A stretch of 64,000 nucleotides of DNA, taken from positions 95,195 to 159,194 of the forward strand of contig NZ_FOSK01000013.1 of assembly GCF_900114245.1 (NCBI RefSeq), in the 5' to 3' direction. This stretch comes from Pseudovibrio ascidiaceicola. Lineage in GTDB: Bacteria > Pseudomonadota > Alphaproteobacteria > Rhizobiales > Stappiaceae. Of this stretch, positions 33,983-43,093 are shown piece after piece. Positions within the stretch are counted from its first letter, which is position 1; each line of letters opens with the position of its first letter. The notes beneath the pieces were generated by a model. The model ran no database searches. It was not told where the DNA came from and saw nothing but the letters and a program-made list of their open reading frames with translations. Both the position numbers and the translations under genes were made by a program.

Positions 33983-34960
33983 ATGGCTGAGAAAATTTGG
34001 GATACCTACACAATCACAGAGCCGGGCATTTATGCCGAGCTTCCGATTGAGAAGTACCATTCCCACGTTTGCGTTGGTCCGTCCATTTCCTCCAGTGGAC
34101 TGCGCGCAATCGCTAACGGCTCTCCGGCAGAGTACTGGGCAACTTCCTATCTGAACCCTGAAGCGGAGCCTCGTGAAGACAAGGACCACTTCCGGCTCGG
34201 GCAAGCTGCGCACACGCTTTTTCTGGGTGAAGGCAAGTTCGACGAACAGTTCTCTGTAAAGCCTGCCACCTACGTTGATCCAAAGACAGGTGCGGAGAAG
34301 AAATGGAACGGCAACGCCAACGTTTGCAAGGAATGGATTGCAGAGCAAGAGCAATCAGGTAAGCGACTTCTTTCAACTGAGCAGATGCATGATCTCAAGG
34401 GAATGGCAGGCATGCTCCCCTGGCAAGCTAATTGCCCGAACTCTGGCTTACGAAATTCAGGGATGGTGCAGTCTGGAATCCTTGACGGTGCGATTGAGCG
34501 CTCTTTGATCTGGAAAGACCCTGAAACCCACATTTGGTTGAAAGCGCGCCCTGACCTTGTGGACCTCAATGACGCTTATCCGGTTGACCTGAAAACAACG
34601 CGGGAAGCCCGGAAAGTAGAGAACTCAATTGCAGACCTTGGCTACAACATGCAAGCCGCCTTGGTTGCTGAGGGGCTTCGCGAGGTTTGCGATCTTGATT
34701 GTCGTGGGTTTGCGTTCGTTTTTGTACAGACCAGCGCCCCTTACACGGTCGAAGTCGTCGAGTTGAGCGAAGAAGATCTTGAACTGGCTCGCCGTGAACT
34801 ACGTCGCTCTATTCGACTGTTTGCTGACTGCCTGAATAAGAACGAGTGGCCAGCCGGAACAGGCGAGCCTCGTACTTGGATTACTCCTCAATGGTATTCC
34901 TCCAAGCTTGAGAACCTTGAAGCTGCCAATGACCTGCCAATTCTGGAGAATGTAGCATGA
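33983..34960 (+). CDS. Exonuclease (RecE/YqaJ/DUF3799-type PD-(D/E)XK)
   Basis: A 325-residue nuclease-like protein. The N-terminal part has PSISSSGLRAIANGSPAEYW and FRLGQAAHTLFLGE, typical of RecE-like exonucleases. The catalytic core is WLKARPDLVDLNDAYPVDLK (D-x(n)-DLK). It should resect phage DNA ends to give single strands for RecT, encoded next with a four-base overlap. Confidence 0.8.
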   Translation: MAEKIWDTYTITEPGIYAELPIEKYHSHVCVGPSISSSGLRAIANGSPAEYWATSYLNPEAEPREDKDHFRLGQAAHTLFLGEGKFDEQFSVKPATYVDPKTGAEKKWNGNANVCKEWIAEQEQSGKRLLSTEQMHDLKGMAGMLPWQANCPNSGLRNSGMVQSGILDGAIERSLIWKDPETHIWLKARPDLVDLNDAYPVDLKTTREARKVENSIADLGYNMQAALVAEGLREVCDLDCRGFAFVFVQTSAPYTVEVVELSEEDLELARRELRRSIRLFADCLNKNEWPAGTGEPRTWITPQWYSSKLENLEAANDLPILENVA

Positions 34961-36063
34961 GCAACAAGGCTCTCACACCTAACGGTAATGGTCGCAGTAT
35001 AACTGCGGCCATGGCTGAGCGCTATGGCATGGACGCATCTGCATTTGAGCAGACTTTGCGTAGCACAATCATGAAGCCAGACAAAAACAAGGAGCCGCCC
35101 TCCAAAGAAGAGTTTGCTGCATTTCTGGTTGTTGCCCATGAGTACAATCTGAACCCTCTCACCAAGGAGATTTACGCGTTCCCTGCAAAAGGCGGCGGCG
35201 TAGCCCCGATTGTCTCCGTTGACGGATGGGCAAACCTCATCAACTCCAACCCTCAGTTCGATGGCATGGAGTTTGAAGACGAGCTGGACGAGAAAGGCGC
35301 GGTTGTTTCGATTACGTGCCGGATGTTCCGCAAGGATCGAACACGCGCCATCTCTGCTACCGAGTACATGGAGGAGTGCAAGCGCGCCACTGACCCATGG
35401 AGGCAGTGGCCTCGGCGTATGTTGCGCCACAAAGCAATGATCCAAGCAGCACGCTATGCATTCGGCTTCTCTGGAATCTATGAAGCAGATGAGGTTGAAC
35501 GGGCTTTTGACGCGCCTGAACGCCCTTCGAGCGGACTTGCGCAACGATTAGAGGCACGACGCGCTCGCCCTCTAGCAGGCCCTCAGGAAGGCTATAATGC
35601 TGCAGCTGAAACAATCGAAGGTGAGATCCTCGCCGCAACTGATGAAACTCAAGCGGAGTACACGGCTGATGCACATTTCGAACAGGTTGAACGGGGAGAA
35701 GCTGGCTATCAGGCAGAGGAAGAAGCTCAAAAAGCTGCTCAGCAAGACGGACAATGTAATCCTGAAACTATCAAAGGCGGTGGACAAAGAGCGCAAGGGA
35801 TTAGCGACAATCCACTCTCTCAAGGCGCAACTGCGATCTGGTCACGACTAGATCCTGAAGCTCGTAAGTCTCTGGATGAAGATTCCAAAGCCATACTCAA
35901 GCTTTTGATGGAAGACCTTGCCAAGGTTGGTAACCCCAAAGCAGCGAAGAACGCCCTCACAGGCCACCAGAAGAGCATTCGTGCAATTGGTGAGCAATCC
36001 TTCAGTGAGCTGTGTCAGGCAGCTGTGACCGTGCGCTGCGCCCAGCTTGATGGAGGTAAGTGA
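34957..36063 (+). CDS. RecT-family single-strand annealing protein
   Basis: A 368-residue protein. Residues 1-190 match the RecT/Bet pattern (EEFAAFLVVAHEYNLNPLTKE, IYAFP, VSVDGWANLIN, ATDPWRQWPRRMLRHKAMIQ, AARYAFGFSGIYEADE). The C-terminal 150 residues are acidic and variable. With the exonuclease before it, it forms a lambda Red-like recombination pair. Confidence 0.9.
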   Translation: MSNKALTPNGNGRSITAAMAERYGMDASAFEQTLRSTIMKPDKNKEPPSKEEFAAFLVVAHEYNLNPLTKEIYAFPAKGGGVAPIVSVDGWANLINSNPQFDGMEFEDELDEKGAVVSITCRMFRKDRTRAISATEYMEECKRATDPWRQWPRRMLRHKAMIQAARYAFGFSGIYEADEVERAFDAPERPSSGLAQRLEARRARPLAGPQEGYNAAAETIEGEILAATDETQAEYTADAHFEQVERGEAGYQAEEEAQKAAQQDGQCNPETIKGGGQRAQGISDNPLSQGATAIWSRLDPEARKSLDEDSKAILKLLMEDLAKVGNPKAAKNALTGHQKSIRAIGEQSFSELCQAAVTVRCAQLDGGK

Positions 36064-36458
36064 TGGGCTTTCGCTTACGCCGACCCGATACAGCATTCTC
36101 CTACGACCCTTCAGGGAAGGAACATGCGCGCAGAAAAGATGAAGGTCACCTGGCCTTTGTCCGCAAGCTCCCTTGCCTCATCACTGGCCGGTATGGCGTT
36201 GACCCCTGTCACGTCCGCTATGGCGATCCGCTCTACAAGAAGTCGCGAACCGGCAAAGGCACCAAGCCTGATGATTGCTGGGTCGTTCCTATGATCAGGA
36301 AAAAGCACGACGAGCAGCACGACCAGAATGAGCGTGAGTTCTGGCGGGCTCAAGGCATCGACCCGCTCGCTGTCGCTAGAGATCTCTACGCGGTCTCTGG
36401 TGATGAAGAAGCAGCAAAACGCATCCTAACAGCAGCAAGAGTGAGAAAAGCAGCATGA
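36063..36458 (+). CDS. HNH/DUF968-like nuclease
   Basis: A 131-residue protein starting in the RecT stop (an in-frame GTG lies at 36060). The core is LPCLITGRYGVDPCHVRYGD with later WVVPMIRKKHDEQHDQNERE: a Cys/His pattern of HNH-type proteins related to P1 Ref and DUF968. It may cut recombination intermediates. GGAGGTAAG precedes it. Confidence 0.66.
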   Translation: MGFRLRRPDTAFSYDPSGKEHARRKDEGHLAFVRKLPCLITGRYGVDPCHVRYGDPLYKKSRTGKGTKPDDCWVVPMIRKKHDEQHDQNEREFWRAQGIDPLAVARDLYAVSGDEEAAKRILTAARVRKAA

Positions 36459-36766
36459 AACACACTGAAGATAAACTGAAAGCCCTTTGGGATGATGCCT
36501 GCAAAGCTAACCAAGAGCTAACAGCCTTCTGCATACTCCATAAGATTGACGGAGATGCCTTCGGAAAGCCTGAGGGCATGGCCCGTGCGGTCGCAGCAAC
36601 CAACTTCGACAGAGCGATGTTTGACGAGCTTGCAGGCCTCTACAACGCTGCGGCTTGGTCTGCTCGTAAGTACTGCTATGCGGTGGGCGAAAACAAAAAG
36701 CAGGATCGCGCTTGGGCTAAGAAGCAGCTCAACAAGAACCCTGCTGATTTGGTGGAGGCAGCATAG
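36455..36766 (+). CDS. Phage protein of unknown function
   Basis: A 103-residue helical protein, coupled to the HNH gene by a four-base overlap. Contains many Ala, Lys and aromatic residues (AAAWSARKYCYAVGENKKQD). Not recognised. Confidence 0.55.
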   Translation: MKHTEDKLKALWDDACKANQELTAFCILHKIDGDAFGKPEGMARAVAATNFDRAMFDELAGLYNAAAWSARKYCYAVGENKKQDRAWAKKQLNKNPADLVEAA

Positions 36767-36781
36767 CGGAGGAGTGATGCT

Positions 36782-36961
36782 TTGAGGACTAAATCACCAT
36801 TCAAGCAGACTGATATCGCGAGAGCTATAAAAGGGGCTGAAAAAGGTGGCCTTTCCGTCCGCAGCGTCGAAATCAAAGCAGATGGAACAATACGCCTAAG
36901 TTCCGAAGTGGCCACGAGCGACAACGACAATAAGGAACCACCCAAGGTTAGCTCAATATGA
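36782..36961 (+). CDS. Small protein upstream of integrase
   Basis: A 59-residue protein that starts with TTG at 36782, with GGAGGAG upstream; it overlaps the integrase start (ATGA). Ends in an acidic/serine-rich tail. The pattern SVRSVEIKADGTIRL is one I associate with small proteins preceding integrases in rhizobial prophages; function is unknown, perhaps excisionase-like. Confidence 0.58.
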   Translation: MRTKSPFKQTDIARAIKGAEKGGLSVRSVEIKADGTIRLSSEVATSDNDNKEPPKVSSI

Positions 36962-37980
36962 GACAGAGGAGAAAACGCCTCCCGTATATCCTGCGGGAGG
37001 TTGGGCGTGGGAAGGTCTTTTGGTACTTCAGGCGCGGGAAAGGCCCCAGAAGTCGCCTACCCGGCGAATATGGCTCTGAGGAGTTCATGGAAGCCTATAC
37101 CGCGGCCCTCAATGGCGCTGATGCACCTCCAAAGAAGAAACGCGAAGAGAACACCCTTGGCTGGCTGATCGACCAGTATCTCTCCAGCCCTGAGTTCTCC
37201 TCATTGAAGGAGAGCACTCAAGCGGTAAAGACAAGCTTCCTAACCAACATCGCAAAAGAAAGCGGCCACCATCCACTGGAGGCGATTGATGCATCAACGA
37301 TCCAAGGTGGGAGAGATAAACGCGCAAGCACCCCAGGTGCCGCCAACAACTTTCTGAAGCACATGTCGGCGATGTACAAATGGGCTATCAGCAACAACAG
37401 CATTCACATCACCAAGAACCCTACCCGTGACGTACCGCGCCTCAAGAACAAGTCAGACGGCCATCACACATGGACGCCTGAGGAAATTGAGCAGTACAGG
37501 AACCGTTGGCCACTTGGAACACGCGAACGTCTTGCGCTTGAGGTGCTGGCCTTTACCGGGCTTCGACGCGGGGATGTTTGCAGAGTTGGCCCTGCCCACG
37601 TCAAGGACGGGGTAATAAGCTTCTCAACGGAAAAAGGAGAAGTGGAAATACATCTACCGATCTTACCACCCCTTCAGGAAGCAATCGATGCAACACCACA
37701 TGGCGTCAGCTACATCGGCAAAGAAGACAAAACGCCATACACGAAGGAATCGTTCGGGAATTGGTTCAGGGAGTGCTGTGTCGCAGCTGGTGTGCCCGGT
37801 CGTGCTCATGGAATGAGGAAAGCTGCGGCGACACTGGCCGCAGAGAACGGTGCGACCGATTCTCAGCTAAAAGCGATCTTTGGCTGGACGACAGATGATA
37901 TGCCGTCTCTGTATACGCGCAAAGCGAACCGCAAGAAAATGGCAGAAGAAGCCATGAAGACGTTGCAACGAAACCCCTAA
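36958..37980 (+). CDS. int: Tyrosine-type integrase
   Basis: A 340-residue site-specific recombinase. The catalytic residues are seen as Arg in FTGLRRGDVCRVG, Lys in the following beta-turn region, HGMRKAAA (H and R), and Tyr in MPSLYTRKANR. The N-terminal part is the arm/core-binding domain. The gene runs toward a tRNA-Arg 60 bases beyond, typical of insertion into a tRNA 3' end. Confidence 0.93.
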   Translation: MRQRRKRLPYILREVGRGKVFWYFRRGKGPRSRLPGEYGSEEFMEAYTAALNGADAPPKKKREENTLGWLIDQYLSSPEFSSLKESTQAVKTSFLTNIAKESGHHPLEAIDASTIQGGRDKRASTPGAANNFLKHMSAMYKWAISNNSIHITKNPTRDVPRLKNKSDGHHTWTPEEIEQYRNRWPLGTRERLALEVLAFTGLRRGDVCRVGPAHVKDGVISFSTEKGEVEIHLPILPPLQEAIDATPHGVSYIGKEDKTPYTKESFGNWFRECCVAAGVPGRAHGMRKAAATLAAENGATDSQLKAIFGWTTDDMPSLYTRKANRKKMAEEAMKTLQRNP

Positions 37981-38003
37981 CACCTAACTTGTTAGGGGTT
38001 TTT
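37974..38003 (+). terminator. Rho-independent terminator of the integrase operon
   Basis: Stem CCCCTAACA / TGTTAGGGG with a seven-base loop and five T; the stop codon of int lies inside the left arm. Confidence 0.88.
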
Positions 38004-38043
38004 GAGGGAATTTTCTAAGCAAAATCAGAATGTTAGAAAAGAG

Positions 38044-38090
38044 TGGCGATCCCTGCAGGATTCGAACCTGCGACCGTCGGCTTAGAAGGC
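38044..38090. other. Candidate attR (tRNA 3' half)
   Basis: The integrase lies next to the 3' end of this tRNA. The core of attachment usually lies between the anticodon loop and the CCA end. The partner attL is outside the window, so the core cannot be delimited here. Confidence 0.5.
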
Positions 38091-38120
38091 CGGTGCTCTA
38101 TCCAGCTGAGCTAAGGGACC
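38044..38120 (-). tRNA. tRNA-Arg (anticodon TCT)
   Basis: 77 bases on the minus strand ending with an encoded CCA. The acceptor stem, D arm, anticodon loop CTTCTAA and T arm GGTTCGAATCC are all present. Its 3' end faces the integrase. Confidence 0.95.
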
Positions 38121-38199
38121 GCTTTTGCAAGGGCGAGTGGATCGCCCGTTGCGTGGGATGTTTCATAAGGCCGTTAGAGAATAATCTCAATGCTGAAAC

Positions 38200-38505
38200 T
38201 TAATGTGTCCACGGAGATAATCTGTCAAAACGGAAATTATCTGAATAAGATGCGCGGCGGTGCTTGCGCTTGCTCTCTTCATCTACGCGGTATGCAATAT
38301 TGTTGCGTGTTGCGTAGGCGACCGCTTCTTCTTTGGTCGGGAACTTCAGCTTTACCTGCTGCTTCATATCACCTGATGAAGTATAACCCATCAGAGGATC
38401 AATGGACTTTGGGGACTGTGGATCGAACTCCAGCACCCAGTTGTTGGTTTTGGCTGTTCCGGACTGCATTGCAGTTTTGGCTGGATTGTAAATGCGAGCT
38501 ACCAT
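38200..38505 (-). CDS. ETC complex I accessory subunit (NDUFS4-like)
   Basis: A 101-residue protein starting MVARIYNPAKTAMQSG at 38505 with GAGAGG upstream; a longer frame exists but gives no better start. Features are ARIYNPAKTAMQSG, WVLEFDPQSP, PLMGYTSSGDMKQQVKLKF. Length fits the bacterial NDUFS4 homologue of alphaproteobacteria, which stabilises complex I. Confidence 0.88.
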   Translation of the reverse strand: MVARIYNPAKTAMQSGTAKTNNWVLEFDPQSPKSIDPLMGYTSSGDMKQQVKLKFPTKEEAVAYATRNNIAYRVDEESKRKHRRASYSDNFRFDRLSPWTH

Positions 38506-38667
38506 GTAACCTCTCTTTTTCGCATTGGATTCGGAAACACACTCTCCAACGCGATATACCAGTTTTCCTGTTTCTTCTCCAATTATGTCATTGGTGTCAA
38601 TGCACTTGCTCAAGCTATACCGATTTCTCTTAGTAAATAGCTATAGATGCACTCATTGCGGCCTTAA

Positions 38668-38702
38668 GTGCAATAATTGCGCTAACCGGTGCAATAATTG
38701 CG
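38668..38702. repeat. Two identical palindromes, 21 bases apart
   Basis: The 14-mer GTGCAATAATTGCG occurs at 38668-38681 and 38689-38702; its core GCAATAATTGC is a perfect palindrome. The centres are 21 bases apart, about two helical turns, between the NDUFS4-like and PiT genes. Confidence 0.8.
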
Positions 38703-39090
38703 GTTTTATTTCCAGTATTACCGGACTTGACGTTGGGCGATTTTTAATTAAGAAATTGCGAAGCTTTCGTGATATTTCTGTGACTAGTTACTTCTCCAAA
38801 GTTTATAGGTAATTTTAACTTGAAATATACCGGAGACAAAACTAGTTTGCGCGCGAACTGAGCGTTCACTGGAAATAAAAGCGCTTGAAGGTAGCTTCAA
38901 TACACAAAGTTCCTCGAGTGTTTTTCTGGTGCCTGCTCATTTGAGGGCAACACTGCCACATTCAAGATGTGCGCTCGCCTGCCTTTGTCCTGTGATGAAG
39001 GGTGGGTGCAAAATTGTAGTCAGGTGTTATGCCTGCTGCCAGGTGCATGAGAAACTACGCGAAGAAGACGCGGCGAAAAAAGTATACAGC

Positions 39091-40581
39091 ATGTCTAACC
39101 TTAGAAAAAAGCCTACTCTAGACAAAGACTTAGATAAGTTTTCCAGGCTAGAGCTGGCCGGCAACGCAATGGCACGTCCATTGGTTGCTCCTGCGGTCGC
39201 ATTTGTTTTTCTAATGTTCGCTATGGCGATGGCTGGTTTTTATGTCTCTGACCATCCAAACGCTATTATTATTGTTGCTGCTGCAGGTATTGGTGCCTAT
39301 CTGGCGATCAATATCGGTGCAAATGATGTAGCAAACAATGTGGGCCCATCTGTTGGCTCTAAAGCGCTTACCATTGGCGGCGCTCTGCTGCTTGCTGCCG
39401 TTTTTGAGAGCGCTGGCGCTTTGATTGCCGGTGGTGACGTTGTTAAAACGGTCTCCAAGGGCATTATCGATGCAACGCAAGTGACAGACTACACAGACTT
39501 TGTGAAGCTGATGCTTGCAGCGCTAATCTCTGCGGCTGTCTGGCTGAACCTTGCAACATGGATCGGCGCTCCCGTTTCCACCACCCACTCTATCGTTGGT
39601 GGTGTGATGGGCGGCGGTATCGCTGCTGCTGGCTTTGGCTCTGTGAGCTGGGGCACCATGTCCGGCATTGCTGCAAGCTGGGTTATCTCCCCGGTTCTTG
39701 GCGGTATTATTGCGGCCCTGTTCCTGGCCTTCATCAAATCCTTCATTATCTACCAACAAGACAAGATTGCTGCTGCCCGTCGCTGGGTACCGCTCTTGAT
39801 CGCGATCATGGCAGGTGCGTTTGCCACTTATCTGGCAATGAAGGGCCTGAAGAAGATCGTAAAGATCGACATTGAGATCGCTCTGCTGCTCGGTGCAATC
39901 GCTTTTGTTGCTGCACTGGCTATTTGTCGCCCCTTGATCCGCAGGCAGTCTGAGGGCATGGAAAACCGGAACCAGTCCCTTCGTATCCTGTTCCGCTGGC
40001 CTTTGATTTTCTCCGCAGCGCTTCTTTCCTTTGCGCATGGTGCAAACGATGTTGCGAACGCGATTGGCCCTCTTGCTGCGATCGTGCACACCGTTCAGGA
40101 GGGTGGCATTGCTAAGGCTGTAACCATTCCTCTCTGGGTTATGCTGATCGGTGCGTTTGGTATTTCTTTCGGTCTGATGCTGTTTGGTCCTAAGCTGATC
40201 CGTATGGTCGGCGAGAAGATCACTAAGCTGAACCCGATGCGCGCTTACTGCGTGTCCCTTTCTGCTGCGATCACAGTGATCTTTGCGAGCTGGCTGGGGC
40301 TTCCGGTGAGTTCTACTCACATTGCAGTTGGCGCAATCTTCGGCGTTGGCTTCTTCCGTGAGTGGTACACAATGAAGTCCAAGCGCCGTATTGCTTTCGT
40401 GAAAGAAAGCACCGGCATGGAAAGCTATAAGCAGAACACTGTGAAAGAAGACGAAAAGCGCCGTATGCTGGTGCGCCGCTCGCACTTCATGACCATCATT
40501 GCTGCGTGGGTGATTACGGTTCCGTTGGCCGCAATCCTGTCAGCTGCTCTGTTCTTCGTGCTGGATCTCTTCGTGTTCTAA
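39091..40581 (+). CDS. Inorganic phosphate transporter (PiT family)
   Basis: A 496-residue transporter with about 12 hydrophobic segments. The two PHO4 signatures are GANDVANNVGPSVGS (about residue 92) and GANDVANAIGPLAAI (about residue 325). It starts MSNLRKKPTLDKD. Low-affinity uptake of phosphate with proton or metal. It has its own terminator. No pit accessory gene is adjacent. Confidence 0.92.
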   Translation: MSNLRKKPTLDKDLDKFSRLELAGNAMARPLVAPAVAFVFLMFAMAMAGFYVSDHPNAIIIVAAAGIGAYLAINIGANDVANNVGPSVGSKALTIGGALLLAAVFESAGALIAGGDVVKTVSKGIIDATQVTDYTDFVKLMLAALISAAVWLNLATWIGAPVSTTHSIVGGVMGGGIAAAGFGSVSWGTMSGIAASWVISPVLGGIIAALFLAFIKSFIIYQQDKIAAARRWVPLLIAIMAGAFATYLAMKGLKKIVKIDIEIALLLGAIAFVAALAICRPLIRRQSEGMENRNQSLRILFRWPLIFSAALLSFAHGANDVANAIGPLAAIVHTVQEGGIAKAVTIPLWVMLIGAFGISFGLMLFGPKLIRMVGEKITKLNPMRAYCVSLSAAITVIFASWLGLPVSSTHIAVGAIFGVGFFREWYTMKSKRRIAFVKESTGMESYKQNTVKEDEKRRMLVRRSHFMTIIAAWVITVPLAAILSAALFFVLDLFVF

Positions 40582-40610
40582 GCTGGTTTCAGAGTAATGA
40601 GATTTATCAA

Positions 40611-40639
40611 GCCCGGAGGCCCTCGCCTTCGGGCTTTTT
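40611..40639 (+). terminator. Rho-independent terminator after the phosphate transporter
   Basis: Ten-pair stem (one G-U) GCCCGGAGGC / GCCTTCGGGC with loop CCTC and five T. Confidence 0.9.
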
Positions 40640-40937
40640 CTATGCGTTCATTAACTGCAGTTTTTGAGTGAGGATCACAGCCCCCCCAAGAGAGCACTAA
40701 AGGGCTGACAGGGCATCAGCATGCACTTGGCCGACCCCCAACCCAAAGCTAACGAGGAGGAGCCGTCAGTGACCTTCCCTGCTCGTTTTGGCCAAAGGTA
40801 AATGTGGTGAATTGAAGTGGGTGTTAGAAGCTGCAATGGAGTGCTGCTCTGTGCGGTTATGAACGCGCAAAGACACAGTGAGGCAGCAGTGCTGACTACT
40901 CGATATTATGAAATTGGGGAGGAGAATTAAAGGGAAG
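40640..40937. other. Intergenic region without a supported gene
   Basis: Holds no open frame of note between the phosphate transporter terminator and the first tRNA-Pro gene. Confidence 0.6.
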
Positions 40938-41014
<77 letters not shown>

Positions 41015-41037
41015 GAACTAATCTTCGGGTCGATAGA

Positions 41038-41114
<77 letters not shown>

Positions 41115-41135
41115 ATCTATCTTCGTGTTGATGAA

Positions 41136-41212
<77 letters not shown>

Positions 41213-41602
41213 ATCTCATCAACGTGACGCCCCGCGGCGTCTTGTTGAGGCAGGTATATAGGCAGAGTTTTAAAGCTTGGCAAGCGTGTTTTATAGTTTT
41301 TCCCAAATCATGCGAGAAAATTTAAAAAACTGCATCCTGCTGTTGAAAAGACTGAAATTTCAGAGGCTTAAACAATGTGCGTGAAGACTGTGAAAATTTT
41401 AGCTTTTCTGCGACGTACAGGCAAAAAAAGAGGGTGAGCGCAAAAGGCTCACCCCAAGTACATTCCAGAGACCCGCAATCGGGGTCTACAATCGCCAAAC
41501 AGAGGTCAATAACAAAACTTGAATATTGAACTCATGTTTTAAATCGCAGAAATAACCTGAGTGGTCAAGTCATATTTTAAAAGAAAATCAGAAGGGAGTG
41601 GA
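41213..41602. other. Intergenic region between tRNA-Pro array and exoR-like gene
   Basis: No gene is supported. It contains a hairpin near the tRNA array and the exoR-like terminator at 41423-41454. Confidence 0.6.
41423..41454 (-). terminator. Rho-independent terminator (exoR-like gene)
   Basis: Minus-strand stem GGGTGAGC / GCTCACCC followed by TCTTTTTTT; about 150 bases after the stop at 41603. Confidence 0.75.
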
Positions 41603-42499
41603 TTAGTTGCTTGAAGCAATTACGTGGCCGCGCTTAACCAGCCATGCGTCAGCCCATTCAGCAGACTTGCGACGCTCTTTTTCGGATGCCAGAGAAAATG
41701 CCTTCTCGTGAAGAGAGACAATCCATGCATCATTATCGCCGCCAACCACCTGCCGGCGTGCCAAGGTCATCCATTTCAGGCCTGTCATGCGTGCGGTTGT
41801 TAGCTCTTCGGTGAAGTACAGCAACTCACCAAACTTGGCTTGCGCTCCGACGTGGCCTTTTACGGCTGCAAGTTTCAGCCAGCGAGCAGCAAGGCGGCGG
41901 TCATAATCTGGCAGCTTATCGTTGAGATACATAATGCCGAGATTGTATTGCGCATCCGCATCGCCAAAGTAGGACGCAGCGTAGGTGAACACCTCACGTG
42001 CTTTGTGCGTGTTCTGCTGGACCGGGCTATCACCAATACCTGTCAGGAAGTAGCGACCAAGCTCCACCAGAGCGCTTGCGACAAATGGGGCTGAACGTGC
42101 TTTAGGGCCATCGGACGAGTATTCACGTACGACCTGGGAAAAATACTGGAACGCCTGAAGATCATCTTCTGGCACCCCGTCTCCTTGCGCGTACATTCTG
42201 CCGAGTTTCCAGGCCGCCATGGCCTGTCCGTTTTCAGCAGCGTAGCGAAGTGGAGAGAGAGCCTTGTCTTTTTCACCGGAGTAGTAAGCGCGAGCCCCTT
42301 CCCTCAAGGCTTGCTGAGGTGTGACATTTGCCATCTGGTTGACGGCCGCCATTGCGCTCGCACTTTTGTTGGTATCCAGAGCATGAGCGCTGCTGAATGC
42401 GAGAAGAGTAAGAACCGAGGCGCAGCTCAAGCTTGTTACAAGACGCGTCAACGCATTGTGGTGCGTTCCCATTTCATCTTTAAACAAAGCTTTTATCAA
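41603..42499 (-). CDS. exoR: ExoR-like periplasmic Sel1-repeat regulator
   Basis: A 298-residue exported protein; an inner start at 42472 (MGTHHNALTRLV) is possible. A signal peptide (LVTSLSCASVLTLLAFSSAHA) is followed by ANVTPQQALREGARAYYSGE and Sel1-type repeats (ENGQAMAAWKLGRMYAQGDG; GDADAQYNLGIMYLND; GHVGAQAKFGELLY). Order and length match ExoR of rhizobia, which holds the ExoS/ChvI sensor pair inactive and so controls exopolysaccharide and motility. ExoS and ChvI are not in this window. Confidence 0.78.
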   Translation of the reverse strand: MIKALFKDEMGTHHNALTRLVTSLSCASVLTLLAFSSAHALDTNKSASAMAAVNQMANVTPQQALREGARAYYSGEKDKALSPLRYAAENGQAMAAWKLGRMYAQGDGVPEDDLQAFQYFSQVVREYSSDGPKARSAPFVASALVELGRYFLTGIGDSPVQQNTHKAREVFTYAASYFGDADAQYNLGIMYLNDKLPDYDRRLAARWLKLAAVKGHVGAQAKFGELLYFTEELTTARMTGLKWMTLARRQVVGGDNDAWIVSLHEKAFSLASEKERRKSAEWADAWLVKRGHVIASSN

Positions 42500-43093
42500 A
42501 GTGCCTCACTTGACCACTGCCTACTTGTCAGTGGTTCTGACTTCTTATTCTTTTCATACCGTCGTTGTGTGATCAGGCTATGAAAGGAAAAAATGTCAAT
42601 TTTGTTTCCAAAGGTGACATACCTTCAAATTGTCACAAATGATCTTACAAATGCCTAGCTTTCTATCTGATTGACAAAAATCCTACACAGTTCGACCATC
42701 TCTCAAACATGGACAAGGCAAACTATCCAATTTGCCATTCATGAACCAGTGTCAGTTTCCACCATTCGGGTCAGCGCAAAATGCTGTTGCATGCTCGCAA
42801 CAATCTGCAGCAGATGACGTAACTGCCGTGTGTATGTCCGGTGTAAAGTTTTGATCACAGGCCTTGGGGCAATCACAAATGCCATTTGTATTTTCGCCGC
42901 GAATGGCGCATATGGCATCAGATGCCCGCTTTTGGTGGGGTTCGGCACATTCAGGTAAGCGAAAAAGCGTATGTCTGGCGCTTACCCACAAGGAACAAGA
43001 GTAGAACTCCGGCAGATCTTTGCCCTTTTCTCTCAGTCCTGCAAGACTGCCGTTTGATTCGAGACTATTTAAGCGCAAGACCAAAGAGGTACG
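42500..43093. other. Intergenic region between exoR-like gene and parE
   Basis: About 590 bases; divergent promoters for both genes are expected. I found no gene or RNA that I can support. Confidence 0.55.

Larger units (their letters stand above)
1..38120. mobile_element. Prophage (mosaic myophage), right part; left end outside window
   Basis: A continuous set of phage genes ends with a tyrosine integrase next to the 3' end of a tRNA-Arg gene. Leftward genes make the head, baseplate, replication and lysogeny functions; rightward genes from 31.8 kb make recombination and integration functions. The head set is of lambda type and the baseplate set is of P2 type. Tail sheath, tube, tape measure and lysis genes are not seen and should lie beyond position 1. 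The structural, replication and repressor genes visible are open, except for the odd overlap at 26.1-26.6 kb, so the element may be functional; this is inference. Confidence 0.93.

Noticed and set aside
39523..40485. Leftward 320-residue frame
   Set aside because: Antisense of the phosphate transporter, rich in His, Asn and Arg as expected for a shadow.
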